Of a DNA stretch of 64,000 nt, positions 45,135 to 53,039 are shown piece by piece. The notes beneath the pieces are model-generated. The model worked only from the letters and a program-made list of their open reading frames with translations. It did no database searches and was not told where the DNA came from. Both the position numbers and the translations under genes were made by a program. The stretch is from Clostridia bacterium (GTDB lineage Bacteria > Bacillota > Clostridia > Oscillospirales > Butyricicoccaceae). Where the stretch lies: positions 1-64,000 of the forward strand of contig JAJPXP010000044.1 of assembly GCA_021205365.1 (NCBI GenBank), read 5' to 3'. How positions within the stretch are numbered: the stretch's first letter is position 1; every line of letters begins with the position of its first letter.

Positions 45135-45694
45135 TGGGTTTCATCATCCTTTCATCGGATAAACATATATTTTTATATATTCCTGCATGTCTTATCCGTT
45201 TCCGTTAGACTATGGCTGAACAGCCAATTATTGCGGTAAAATCACATTTTAGCAGGATTCTTAGCGAGATAGATTTTGGGTTCAAATTCTCAAGACAGGG
45301 AAAATCAGCAGAGATTTACAACAGCCAACAGCAAAATGATGTATAAAATTCCAAGGGGTTCCTTTGTTCAGTCTTTGATTCCTTCAAGCACAGCAATACT
45401 TACAGGATTTTATCCATAGCCTGATCAATATTTGTGTTTACATTTTATATATCTCTAAATCTTTTTTTATTTTCCCTCGGCTCTGTCTGTCACCGTAAAA
45501 CAGGTAAAAACAAGTACAAGAGCTCCTGTTTGGTCAAATAATTTTACCATATAAGTGCCCTGGATGTAAACACCTGTTTTTCATTCATTTCAATCAAGAT
45601 TAATTGAAATTGAATATTGATTTTCATATAACTATCATATGGTTCAAAAAAAATAGACGCTCATGGAATGAACGCCTATCAGTAACACGAATAT
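45135..45694. other. 560-base region without a recognised gene
   Basis: The region lies between the divergent signal peptidase operon and the convergent macrodomain gene. It holds the macrodomain terminator (about 45645-45679) and a dyad TTTCAAT-N8-ATTGAAA (45588-45609). No ORF longer than 60 codons with a ribosome site was seen, and no tRNA or known small RNA pattern was recognised. Confidence 0.6.
45645..45679 (-). terminator. Terminator of the sirtuin-macrodomain operon
   Basis: AGGCGTTCAT pairs with ATGAGCGTCT (two G-T pairs, 3-base loop) and is followed by A and eight Ts on the minus strand. Confidence 0.88.
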
Positions 45695-46477
45695 TTATCT
45701 TTCTAACAGCCGTTGATAAATGGCTAAGTCTTTATCTGTAAAGACATTGAATATCACCTGATGAATTGAGCTATTTGTTTTCAAAAAGCGTGCCACTGTC
45801 TCTGTTGCTATCTTTGCTGCCCTATCCTGCGGAAAATGAAACACACCGGTTGAGATGCAGCAAAAAGCAATCGATTGCACTCCATTTGCCGCTGCCAATT
45901 CTAAACAGGACTGATAGCAGCTTGCCAACAGCTCGCAATCTTTCTTGCGAAGAAGGCCGGAAATAATTGGCCCAACGGTATGCAATACATACTTGCAAGG
46001 GAGATTATAACCGGGGGTGATTTTTGCCGTTCCAGTTGCCTCATCATGGCCCTGAACCTCCATAATTTCATTACATTTGATCCGAAGCTGAACTCCCGAA
46101 AGCGAGTGAATAACATTATCGATGCAGGAATGGCAAGGTTGCCAGCACCCCAATAGGGCGCTATTGGCTGCATTTACAATGGCGTCGCAACGCAAGGTTG
46201 TAATATCTCCTTGCCAGAGATAAATCCGGGAATCTGCTTTGGTTGGAGACAGAGATTTGCAATCTACAATGCCACGTTTCCTGATTTTTTCGGACAAATA
46301 CTCATCCTGTACCTTGAGGAAATCAGATGATGCCGGATAAGCAGGCCGGACGTTGAAAAGAGACCGCAATAATCTCCACTGTTCCGATTCATTGTCAGGA
46401 ATCTGTATGCTTTTGTACTGTGGCATTTCTTCCAGTAATGCCTCGATTAAATAAAGACATCTTTCTTCTTGGTTCAT
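45695..46477 (-). CDS. Zinc-dependent macrodomain ADP-ribosylhydrolase
   Basis: A 260-residue macrodomain protein. An N-terminal helical extension (1-80) precedes the fold: GDIT (90-93), NAANSALLGC (102-111) and the zinc-site signature CWQPCHSCID (111-120). ISTGVFHFP forms the distal loop. These match Zn-Macro enzymes that remove ADP-ribose placed by SirTM. The ATG at 46477 has AGGAGGG upstream and overlaps the sirtuin gene by 83 bases, an unusually long overlap that implies tight coupling. Confidence 0.92.
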   Translation of the reverse strand: MNQEERCLYLIEALLEEMPQYKSIQIPDNESEQWRLLRSLFNVRPAYPASSDFLKVQDEYLSEKIRKRGIVDCKSLSPTKADSRIYLWQGDITTLRCDAIVNAANSALLGCWQPCHSCIDNVIHSLSGVQLRIKCNEIMEVQGHDEATGTAKITPGYNLPCKYVLHTVGPIISGLLRKKDCELLASCYQSCLELAAANGVQSIAFCCISTGVFHFPQDRAAKIATETVARFLKTNSSIHQVIFNVFTDKDLAIYQRLLER

Positions 46478-47333
46478 TGTCTCCCTCCTTCTTGACCAGC
46501 ATAGTTAAAACTTTTCCAATATCTCCGTCAATGCAAATGGAACGATTTTTAATTTCCGATGGCACAAATGCTTCTTTGTCATTGATACAAGCATATACTG
46601 CCTTTGGATTCTGGTATGTCATCTTCCAAAAGGGATATTTGATGATACCAGGTGTATTGCCGCCAACGCCTAACTCAAGAAACAACACATGCAGCCGATC
46701 GTGTCGCCGTAAAAACTCCGAATACCGCTCCGCCGCCCGGTGCCATCCTTCATCCTCAACAAACGTATTATCCGCCCGAAGGTTCATTGTCATAGGCTTT
46801 CCGCAGATTGGACAATGCGGAATTAACGCTGTCGGCACTCGCATGTCCTTTTGCTCTGCAACCATTTGTCGCACAATATCCTCGTTATCATAGGTCTTTC
46901 GATGACAAGGTTCCATACATTGCCACAGGCCATAATCCCCTTGCGTATAGAACAGGCGGTGTTTATCAAATCCCGTTTTCTGGAATTGATGGTCTACATT
47001 AGTGGTCAAAACAAAGTAATCTTTTCCTTTTACCAGAGACAGCAAATTACGATAAACAGGATAAGGTGCATCCACATAACGATTATAGTAAATGTGGCGG
47101 CTCCACCATGCCCAATATTCCTCAAGCGATTCAAACGGATAAAATCCACCGGAGTACATATCCGGGATATGGTACTTTTCAATAAAATCAGCAAAGTATC
47201 TTTGAAACCGCTCTCCAGAGTAGGTGAACCCAGCCGAAGTAGACAGACCCGATCCTGCTCCAATGACGATTGCATCGGCGCTTTCAATTTGCCGAGCGAG
47301 TCGTTGGATTTCTTTATTACCCAATGATATCAT
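46395..47333 (-). CDS. Class M sirtuin (SirTM-like ADP-ribosyltransferase)
   Basis: A 312-residue sirtuin. GAGSGLSTSAG (25-35) binds NAD; TTNVDHQF (110-117) replaces the deacetylase motif NIDGLH, the mark of class M; the zinc site uses Cys139, Cys143, Cys174 and Cys177. SirTM enzymes mono-ADP-ribosylate a GcvH-like protein after lipoylation. The ATG at 47333 begins the conserved part; the longer frame has no ribosome site. It is the first gene of a two-gene operon with the macrodomain. The usual partners GcvH-L and LplA2 are absent from the window. Confidence 0.9.
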   Translation of the reverse strand: MISLGNKEIQRLARQIESADAIVIGAGSGLSTSAGFTYSGERFQRYFADFIEKYHIPDMYSGGFYPFESLEEYWAWWSRHIYYNRYVDAPYPVYRNLLSLVKGKDYFVLTTNVDHQFQKTGFDKHRLFYTQGDYGLWQCMEPCHRKTYDNEDIVRQMVAEQKDMRVPTALIPHCPICGKPMTMNLRADNTFVEDEGWHRAAERYSEFLRRHDRLHVLFLELGVGGNTPGIIKYPFWKMTYQNPKAVYACINDKEAFVPSEIKNRSICIDGDIGKVLTMLVKKEGDNEPRRKMSLFNRGITGRNATVQKHTDS

Positions 47334-47374
47334 CACCTTTCCCTTTGATTTTACCAGCATACTTTGTAAATAGG

Positions 47375-47413
47375 AAATCAGGCTCCGAATGAAGTTCATC
47401 CCGAGCCTGATTT
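47375..47413. repeat. Hairpin between PNPOx-fold gene and sirtuin operon
   Basis: AAATCAGGCTC and GAGCCTGATTT are perfect 11-base arms with a 17-base loop. TTTT follows on the plus strand; on the minus strand only a weak T-rich tail follows. It probably ends the PNPOx-fold transcript. Confidence 0.55.
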
Positions 47414-47445
47414 TATGGAACTGCTATTTTTCGAATGATTCTTTC

Positions 47446-47841
47446 TTAAAACTCATACGGAGGATTGCCGGAGAAGTCAGCAATTACACCGTGTGCATCT
47501 TCCAGATAGAATACCTCAAACTGCGGATTATCCGCGGTCTGATAGTTGCCCTTAACAATCGGATTCTCCAGAGCAGCTTCCTTGATTGCCTTGTCATCGA
47601 CAAAGACAGCCTTGCCGCTCAGACGAACCCACTCAAAGTTAGGGGAAGAAACGCTAATCTGAATATACGGATTTGCCTGAAGCTCCTTATAAACTTCCTT
47701 GAAGTTACCAGTGTTGAACCACAGCTTGCCGTCTTTCTCAAAGCTGAACATAAACGGGCGGCACTTTGCCTTACCGTCCAGAGAAACAGTTGCCAGATAC
47801 TGGACAGGATTTGCAGTCAGAAATTCAGAAACTCTGCTCAT
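47446..47841 (-). CDS. Pyridoxamine 5'-phosphate oxidase-fold flavin-binding protein
   Basis: A 131-residue split-barrel protein of the PNPOx-like family: YLATVSLDGKAKCRPFMF, then KLWFNTGNFKEVYKEL and IQISVSSPNFEWVRLSG. Members bind FMN or F420 and reduce small organic compounds; the substrate is unknown. GGAGG 8 bases upstream sets the start at 47841. The promoter is covered by two identical-format operators, so the gene is tightly repressed and probably inducible. The most likely regulator is not adjacent; the Rrf2 and HxlR genes nearby are candidates. Confidence 0.88.
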   Translation of the reverse strand: MSRVSEFLTANPVQYLATVSLDGKAKCRPFMFSFEKDGKLWFNTGNFKEVYKELQANPYIQISVSSPNFEWVRLSGKAVFVDDKAIKEAALENPIVKGNYQTADNPQFEVFYLEDAHGVIADFSGNPPYEF

Positions 47842-47921
47842 TGTTATTACCTCCAAATTTGATGAAAAAATTTTTTGTGTCTGAAACACGTTGAAAAAAT
47901 TGATTTTCTTTCGTTCGCTTG

Positions 47922-47983
47922 TTGTAATCTCATCGATTACAATGACATGATACCACGCATTCGTTGTAATGTCAACTATTACA
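47922..47983 (-). promoter_or_regulatory. Promoter of the PNPOx-fold gene with twin TGTAAT-N7-ATTACA operators
   Basis: On the minus strand TTGACA (47970-47975) and TATCAT (47947-47952) are spaced 17 bases. TGTAAT-N7-ATTACA occurs at 47965-47983, covering the -35, and at 47923-47941, at the transcription start, where the arms extend to TTGTAATC/GATTACAA. The centres are 42 bases apart, four helical turns. Confidence 0.8.
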
Positions 47984-48037
47984 TCGAAAAAAATCTAATT
48001 TTTTTGATAGCCAAAATAGCACTATCAGGAGAAAAGC

Positions 48038-49927
48038 CTATTTTGCCGGATTACCTGTATACAGCTGATAGTAACGGCCTTGCTGTTCGATCAGCTGGTC
48101 ATGTGATCCACGCTCAATGATTCTTCCCTGTTCTAGTACCATGATACAATCTGCGTTTCGTACCGTGGACAAACGGTGCGCGATGACAAATGTTGTCCTG
48201 CCGTTCATCAAAGCATCCATGCCATTCTGCACCAAGATCTCTGTACGGGTATCGATGGATGAAGTAGCTTCATCCAGAATCAGAACCGGAGGGTCTGCAA
48301 CAGCCGCCCGTGCAATCGCTAACAATTGTCGTTGTCCCTGGGAAAGATTTTTGCCGTCTCCGGTCAGCATCGTCTGATAACCATCCGGCAGGCGTCTGAT
48401 AAAACCGTCAGCGTTGGCAAGCTTTGCTGCTTCAATACATTCCTCATCGGTCGCATCCAACCGGCCATAGCGGATATTATCGATAACTGTACCGGTAAAC
48501 AAATGTGTATCCTGCAACACCATGCCCAGAGAACGGCGCAAACTCGATTTTCTGATTTTATTGATGTTGATTCCATCATACCGGATTTTGCCATCCTGAA
48601 TATCATAAAAGCGGTTAATCAAATTGGTAATTGTTGTCTTTCCTGCACCTGTACTGCCGACAAATGCAATTTTCTGCCCCGGCTCGGCAAACAGCTGAAT
48701 ATCGTGCAGCACAATCTTGTCACTGTCATACCCAAAGTCCACGCCATGGAATGTGACATCGCCCTGCAATTTCGTATAGGTAACCGTCCCATCCCCCTTG
48801 TGTGGATGCCGCCATGCCCACATGCCGGTCCTCTCTTTTGTTTCTGTCAGTGTTCCATCTGGATTTTCTCTGGCATTGACAAGCTCTACGTAACCATCGT
48901 CATCCTCCGGTTCTTCTTCGAGCATCTTAAACACACGCCCTGCGCCCGCCATCGCCATAATGATACTGTTCATTTGCTGGCTGATCTGCGTCATAGGCTG
49001 TGTAAAGTTCTTATTCAGCGTCAAAAATGATACCAGTGTGCCAAGAGTCAGACCCCACAATCCATTTAGCGCCAGAATTGCGCCCACAGCAGCACACAAC
49101 ACATAGCTGATATTGCCCAGAGCTACATTGACCGGCATCATCATATTGGCAATCAAATTGGCTTTGCAGGCACTTTTGCGCAGTTTTTCATTATGCTTTC
49201 TAAATTCCTCCAGGCTTTTTTCTTCATGACAGAACACCTTGACAACCTTTTGTCCCGCCATCATCTCCTCAATATAGCCGTTAACAACGCCAAGATCATC
49301 CTGCTGGTTCACAAAATGCACCGCAGATTTCCCACCCAGCTTGGATACGCAAAACATCATGACCCCAACCATGCAGACAGAAATAATTGTTAGAGGAATG
49401 TCCAGAACCACCATACTGATAAAAGTGGTAACAATGGTCACCGCAGAATTGACAAGCTGCGGCATACTCTGGCTCATAAGCTGGCGCAAGGTATCTACAT
49501 CATTGGTATATACAGACATGATATCTCCATGCGCGGTGGTATCAAAATATTTGATAGGCAGCGATTCCATATGCGTAAACAGATCGTTACGCAGGTTTCG
49601 CATGACGCCCTGTGTGATATTGACCATGATGCGGTTATATGCATATGCGCAGACAATGCCGGCAGCATAGATCACCGCCAAAACAACCAGCGCCTTTGCC
49701 AATGGCGCAAAATCCGGCGCGTTACTTTTGGTCATCGGGACGATATAATCGTCAATCAGATTTTTCATGAACAAAGTTCCCCGCAGCGTTGCCAAAGAGG
49801 AACCTATAATACAAAGTATAACCACAAAAAATGAAAACTTGTAATCTCTTAACATATATCCCAGCAGCCGTTTCAACAGCGAAAACGGATTCTGGAGTGT
49901 TTTTTCCGCGGTATGCTGTTCTTTCAT
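48038..49927 (-). CDS. ABC exporter half-transporter B (canonical NBD)
   Basis: A 629-residue fused membrane-ATPase protein: six membrane segments (residues about 25-330) and an NBD with Walker A GSTGAGKTT, signature LSQGQRQ and Walker B LILDEATSSID with a proper catalytic Glu. It has a charged insertion before the NBD (about 350-385; ENPDGTLTETKERTG). With the overlapping upstream half it forms a heterodimer like BmrCD. Likely a multidrug exporter; its expression seems controlled by an HxlR protein and a leader peptide. Confidence 0.93.
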   Translation of the reverse strand: MKEQHTAEKTLQNPFSLLKRLLGYMLRDYKFSFFVVILCIIGSSLATLRGTLFMKNLIDDYIVPMTKSNAPDFAPLAKALVVLAVIYAAGIVCAYAYNRIMVNITQGVMRNLRNDLFTHMESLPIKYFDTTAHGDIMSVYTNDVDTLRQLMSQSMPQLVNSAVTIVTTFISMVVLDIPLTIISVCMVGVMMFCVSKLGGKSAVHFVNQQDDLGVVNGYIEEMMAGQKVVKVFCHEEKSLEEFRKHNEKLRKSACKANLIANMMMPVNVALGNISYVLCAAVGAILALNGLWGLTLGTLVSFLTLNKNFTQPMTQISQQMNSIIMAMAGAGRVFKMLEEEPEDDDGYVELVNARENPDGTLTETKERTGMWAWRHPHKGDGTVTYTKLQGDVTFHGVDFGYDSDKIVLHDIQLFAEPGQKIAFVGSTGAGKTTITNLINRFYDIQDGKIRYDGININKIRKSSLRRSLGMVLQDTHLFTGTVIDNIRYGRLDATDEECIEAAKLANADGFIRRLPDGYQTMLTGDGKNLSQGQRQLLAIARAAVADPPVLILDEATSSIDTRTEILVQNGMDALMNGRTTFVIAHRLSTVRNADCIMVLEQGRIIERGSHDQLIEQQGRYYQLYTGNPAK

Positions 49928-51705
49928 ACTGCAGCACCATCCTTTCCGCTTTCAACTGTTTCTGCCACCTGATGGTCGAAATCGCCGCCGCCTTTTGTCT
50001 GCGTCTCACAGATTTCCTGATAGATAAGATTGGTTTTCAGCAGTTTTTCATGGGTATCAAAGCCACTGATTTTGCCATTATCCAGTACCAAAATACGGTC
50101 TGCATCCTGTACGCTGGAAATTCTCTGGGCAATAATAATTTTTGTCGTTCCTGGAATCCTCGTGGCAAACGCCTTCCGGATCTTGCTGTCTGTAGCAGTA
50201 TCGACAGCACTGGTAGAATCGTCCAATATCAGAACCTTTGGTTTTTTCAGCAGTGCTCTCGCAATGCAAAGCCGCTGCTTTTGTCCGCCAGATACGTTGG
50301 CACCTCCCTGATCAATCCAGGTATGATATCTCTGCGGGAACCGCTCAATAAACTCATCTGCGCAAGCCTGCCGGCAGGCTTCCATACATTCTTCCTCTGT
50401 TGCATCCTCTTTACCCCAGCGCAAATTCTCTAAAATCGTACCGGAGAAAAGAACATTTTTTTGCAGAACTACTGCCACCTGATTGCGGAGCACCTCCAAA
50501 TCATACGTACGGACATCCCGCCCACCTACGCACACAGCTCCTGCATTTACATCATACAGGCGGCTGATCAGATTCACCAAACTGGACTTTCCGCTTCCTG
50601 TACCGCCAATAATACCGATGGTTTCCCCTGATGCAATGTGTAAACTGAGTTCCGAAAAAGTTTCTTCGCCACTGCCCTGTTGATACGAAAAGCTCACGTG
50701 ATCAAAATCAATACTGCCGTCGGCAATTTCCATCACAGGATTTTCCGGGTTGGTCAAATCAGCCTTCTCATTCAGTACCTCGGCAATTCTGCGGCCACTG
50801 GCTGCACTCATAGCTAATATTACAAAGATCATAGAAAGCATCATCAAGGATATCAGCGTGCTCATGATATAGCTGAACAGAGAAGTCAGATTTCCCGTGG
50901 TCAGGTCGCCAATGACGATAAATTGTGCGCCAAACCATGACAACGCAATAATACATCCATAAACCACCAGCATCATAACCGGATTATTGAGGGCAATCAG
51001 GCTCTCAGCCTTCACAAACAGACGGTATAAATTTTGCGCTGCCTGAGTGAATTTTTTGTTTTCATAATCCTCCCGTACAAACGCCTTTACGACACGAATG
51101 GCAGAGACATTTTCCTGTACGCTTGCATTCAAATCGTCATATTTATGGAATACCTGATCGAATGTTTTTATAGTGCTGCGGACGATCAGCATCAGGATCA
51201 TCGACAGAACGATAATTGCAACCAGAAAAACAACACTCAGCTTTTTATTGATAATAAAGCACATCACCAGACTGCAAATAAGCACCAATGGCGATCTCAC
51301 CATAATACGCAGAGCCATTTGATATGCATTCTGTACATTTGTGACATCGGTAGTCATGCGGGTGACTAATCCCGCCGTGCTATACTTATCAATATTGGAG
51401 AAAGAGAATGTCTGGATATTCTCATACATTGCTTCCCGCAGGTTGCACGCAAAGCCCGTGGACGCAGATGCAATGCATTTGCCGGAAAGGGAGCCAAAGA
51501 TCATACTCAATAGGGCCATTCCCAGCATGAGCGAACCGTAATAATATACTTTTCCCATATCTCCAGCTTCAATTCCCTTATCAATGATGGACGCTATCGT
51601 AAACGGAATCATAAGCTCCATCAATACATCCAGCCCCACAAAAATGGGGGTCATCAGCGAGTCTTTTTTATACTCGCCAAGTTGTTTCAACAATGTCTTA
51701 ATCAT
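49924..51705 (-). CDS. ABC exporter half-transporter A (degenerate NBD)
   Basis: A 593-residue half-transporter: six membrane segments (about 20-320), Walker A GGTGSGKSS, signature VSGGQKQR and Walker B LILDDSTSAVD. The catalytic Glu is replaced by Asp, the usual degenerate site of heterodimeric exporters. GAGGATT precedes the ATG. It overlaps the next gene by 4 bases. A 40-codon Cys-rich leader gene and a terminator hairpin lie just upstream, so transcription probably has to pass an attenuator. Confidence 0.93.
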   Translation of the reverse strand: MIKTLLKQLGEYKKDSLMTPIFVGLDVLMELMIPFTIASIIDKGIEAGDMGKVYYYGSLMLGMALLSMIFGSLSGKCIASASTGFACNLREAMYENIQTFSFSNIDKYSTAGLVTRMTTDVTNVQNAYQMALRIMVRSPLVLICSLVMCFIINKKLSVVFLVAIIVLSMILMLIVRSTIKTFDQVFHKYDDLNASVQENVSAIRVVKAFVREDYENKKFTQAAQNLYRLFVKAESLIALNNPVMMLVVYGCIIALSWFGAQFIVIGDLTTGNLTSLFSYIMSTLISLMMLSMIFVILAMSAASGRRIAEVLNEKADLTNPENPVMEIADGSIDFDHVSFSYQQGSGEETFSELSLHIASGETIGIIGGTGSGKSSLVNLISRLYDVNAGAVCVGGRDVRTYDLEVLRNQVAVVLQKNVLFSGTILENLRWGKEDATEEECMEACRQACADEFIERFPQRYHTWIDQGGANVSGGQKQRLCIARALLKKPKVLILDDSTSAVDTATDSKIRKAFATRIPGTTKIIIAQRISSVQDADRILVLDNGKISGFDTHEKLLKTNLIYQEICETQTKGGGDFDHQVAETVESGKDGAAV

Positions 51706-51742
51706 ATGTTAATCCTCTATAGCAGAAATCTCAAAATGTATC

Positions 51743-51810
51743 TCCTGTACAACAAAAAAGCGTCAGCCCGATTCAGAATGAGAAAAGATAACTGACCGCG
51801 TACAGCAGGA
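51743..51810 (-). promoter_or_regulatory. Candidate transcription attenuator before the ABC exporter
   Basis: On the minus strand GC-G-GTCAG pairs with CTGACGC, followed by six Ts (51754-51799): a terminator whose 3' arm contains the stop codon of the leader peptide. An alternative pairing TCCTG-C-TGTAC (51800-51810) with GTACAGGA (51743-51750) encloses the same region. A ribosome on the leader could decide between them. The layout resembles bmrB-bmrCD of Bacillus subtilis. Confidence 0.6.
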
Positions 51811-51885
51811 ATTACAAATTTTACAAGAGCCTTTTTTATTGGCTCCTTCTTGTAACGAAAGCGTTTTTTCTTCGTTTTGATTCAA
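51763..51885 (-). CDS. 40-residue Cys-rich leader peptide
   Basis: A small gene starting at TTG 51885 with a textbook ribosome site (AAGGAGG, 8-base spacer); an upstream in-frame ATG has none. The peptide begins MNQNEEKTLS and has four Cys in CKICNSCC (residues 21-28), with a basic centre and a Ser/His tail. The stop overlaps a terminator hairpin in front of the ABC exporter. It is best read as a regulatory leader that couples ribosome stalling to exporter transcription. A secreted or modified peptide is the alternative, but no modification enzyme is nearby. Confidence 0.65.
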   Translation of the reverse strand: MNQNEEKTLSLQEGANKKGSCKICNSCCTRSVIFSHSESG

Positions 51886-51925
51886 AAACAGTACCTCCTT
51901 GACAGCAAATAAATTCATGTTTATA

Positions 51926-51971
51926 ATCGTATCATGGTAGTTAAAAGCTATCAAGTACGCAGTTTAAACTG
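51926..51971 (-). promoter_or_regulatory. Promoter of the leader/ABC operon with HxlR site candidate
   Basis: On the minus strand TTGATA (51949-51954) and TACGAT (51926-51931) are spaced 17 bases. A perfect 12-base palindrome CAGTTTAAACTG (51960-51971) lies just upstream of the -35, between this promoter and the divergent HxlR gene. Confidence 0.6.
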
Positions 51972-52017
51972 ACCAAGTATTCCGAAAGCTACTAAATGTT
52001 ATGAGAGGTAAGTTGAA

Positions 52018-52386
52018 ATGACACCAAATGAAATGCTAAAAGAAATCAATGACATTTTGGATGTTCCTGAAAAAAAATCCCATGTAGATAAAATCATCCC
52101 CCTGCTACATGGGAAGTGGGAACTGCAAATTATGTTGGAAATATGCCGGGCAAACATTTTGCGGTTCGGGGAGTGTAAAAAACGGATTCCCAATATCACA
52201 AACAGCGTATTGACGGCGGCACTTCGGAATTTGGAGAAATGGGGATTAATCACCCGCACCCAGTACAATGAAATACCTCTTCGGGTAGAATATACGCCGA
52301 CGGAAAAGGGAAAAAGCCTGTTACCTGTCTGTTATGAAATTATAAAATGGGGAGCAGAACATAGCCTGGATGATTCCTCAAAATAA
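52018..52386 (+). CDS. HxlR-family transcriptional regulator
   Basis: A 122-residue winged-helix regulator with the family pattern: GKWELQIMLEICRANILRFGE, then ITNSVLTAALRNLEKWGLI and RVEYTPTEKGKSLLP. The N-terminal redox Cys of some HxlR proteins is missing; one Cys occurs in FGECKKR. It is divergent from the leader/ABC exporter operon and probably controls it. AGAGGTAAG precedes the ATG. Confidence 0.9.
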   Translation: MTPNEMLKEINDILDVPEKKSHVDKIIPLLHGKWELQIMLEICRANILRFGECKKRIPNITNSVLTAALRNLEKWGLITRTQYNEIPLRVEYTPTEKGKSLLPVCYEIIKWGAEHSLDDSSK

Positions 52387-52500
52387 GGATACTCGAATAA
52401 CCAGACCGGCGTATGATGCCAAACAGGTTGTCATTCTTGTTTTTACATTCAGGAAATGATATACTATTATTGATAATAAACATTTGTGGAGGAAAACGAG

Positions 52501-52947
52501 ATGCAATTCTCTTCCAGACTCACGATTGCAATGCATATGATGCTTTGCATTGAAAATTATAAAAACGAATATAAGGCTACATCGACCTTTCTTGCGGGCA
52601 GTGTCAATGTAAATCCGGTCATTATACGAAATATATTGCGGCAATTAAAAGCTGCCGGACTCGTAACTGTAGAAGCCGGTGTCGGTGGTGCATCTCTTGC
52701 AAAGGATCCCAAAGACATCACCATGCTGGATGTTTTTGAAGCCGTGGAAACAGATGAAGATCTTTTCCATTTTCATGAAAATCCAAATCCGGAATGCCAA
52801 ATTGGCAGAAATGTACACGCACTGCTCGATGATAAATTGAAAGCAGTCAAACATGCAATGGAAAGCAGTATGGGCTCTGTCACATTGCAGTCCCTACTTG
52901 ATCAAATGCATGAAGAAGAACGTGAAAACATGATAAAGACGCTTTGA
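52501..52947 (+). CDS. Rrf2-family transcriptional regulator
   Basis: A 148-residue winged-helix protein of the Rrf2 family: MQFSSRLTIAMHMMLCIE, then VNPVIIRNILRQLKAAGLV and the wing VGGASLAKDPKDITMLDVFEAVE. The three-Cys iron-sulfur cluster set of IscR/NsrR is not present (one Cys in PECQIG), so it is more like YwnA/Rrf2 members without a cluster. I use the ATG at 52501, with GGAGG 8 bases upstream, not an earlier GTG. A strong terminator overlaps its end. Targets unknown. Confidence 0.9.
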   Translation: MQFSSRLTIAMHMMLCIENYKNEYKATSTFLAGSVNVNPVIIRNILRQLKAAGLVTVEAGVGGASLAKDPKDITMLDVFEAVETDEDLFHFHENPNPECQIGRNVHALLDDKLKAVKHAMESSMGSVTLQSLLDQMHEEERENMIKTL

Positions 52948-52970
52948 ATATTCATTCAAAGCGTCTTTTT
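52938..52970 (+). terminator. Terminator after the Rrf2 gene
   Basis: GACGCTTTGAA and TTCAAAGCGTC form a perfect 11-base stem followed by TTTTTG. It begins within the last codons of the Rrf2 gene. Confidence 0.9.
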
Positions 52971-53039
52971 GTAGTTACAAATTATGTTGTGGAACCGTTG
53001 CAGGCTTTTGGGGGATTCTATCAATATTATTATAACGAA

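Noticed and set aside
45260..45300. GGTTCAAATTC resembling a tRNA T-arm
   Set aside because: No matching acceptor, D or anticodon stems could be folded around it, so it is not called as a tRNA. A similar GGTTCAAAT at 21338 was rejected for the same reason.
51763..51885. RiPP precursor peptide
   Set aside because: The Cys-rich core is suggestive, but no radical SAM, lanthionine or cyclodehydratase gene is nearby, and the terminator overlap fits a regulatory leader better.
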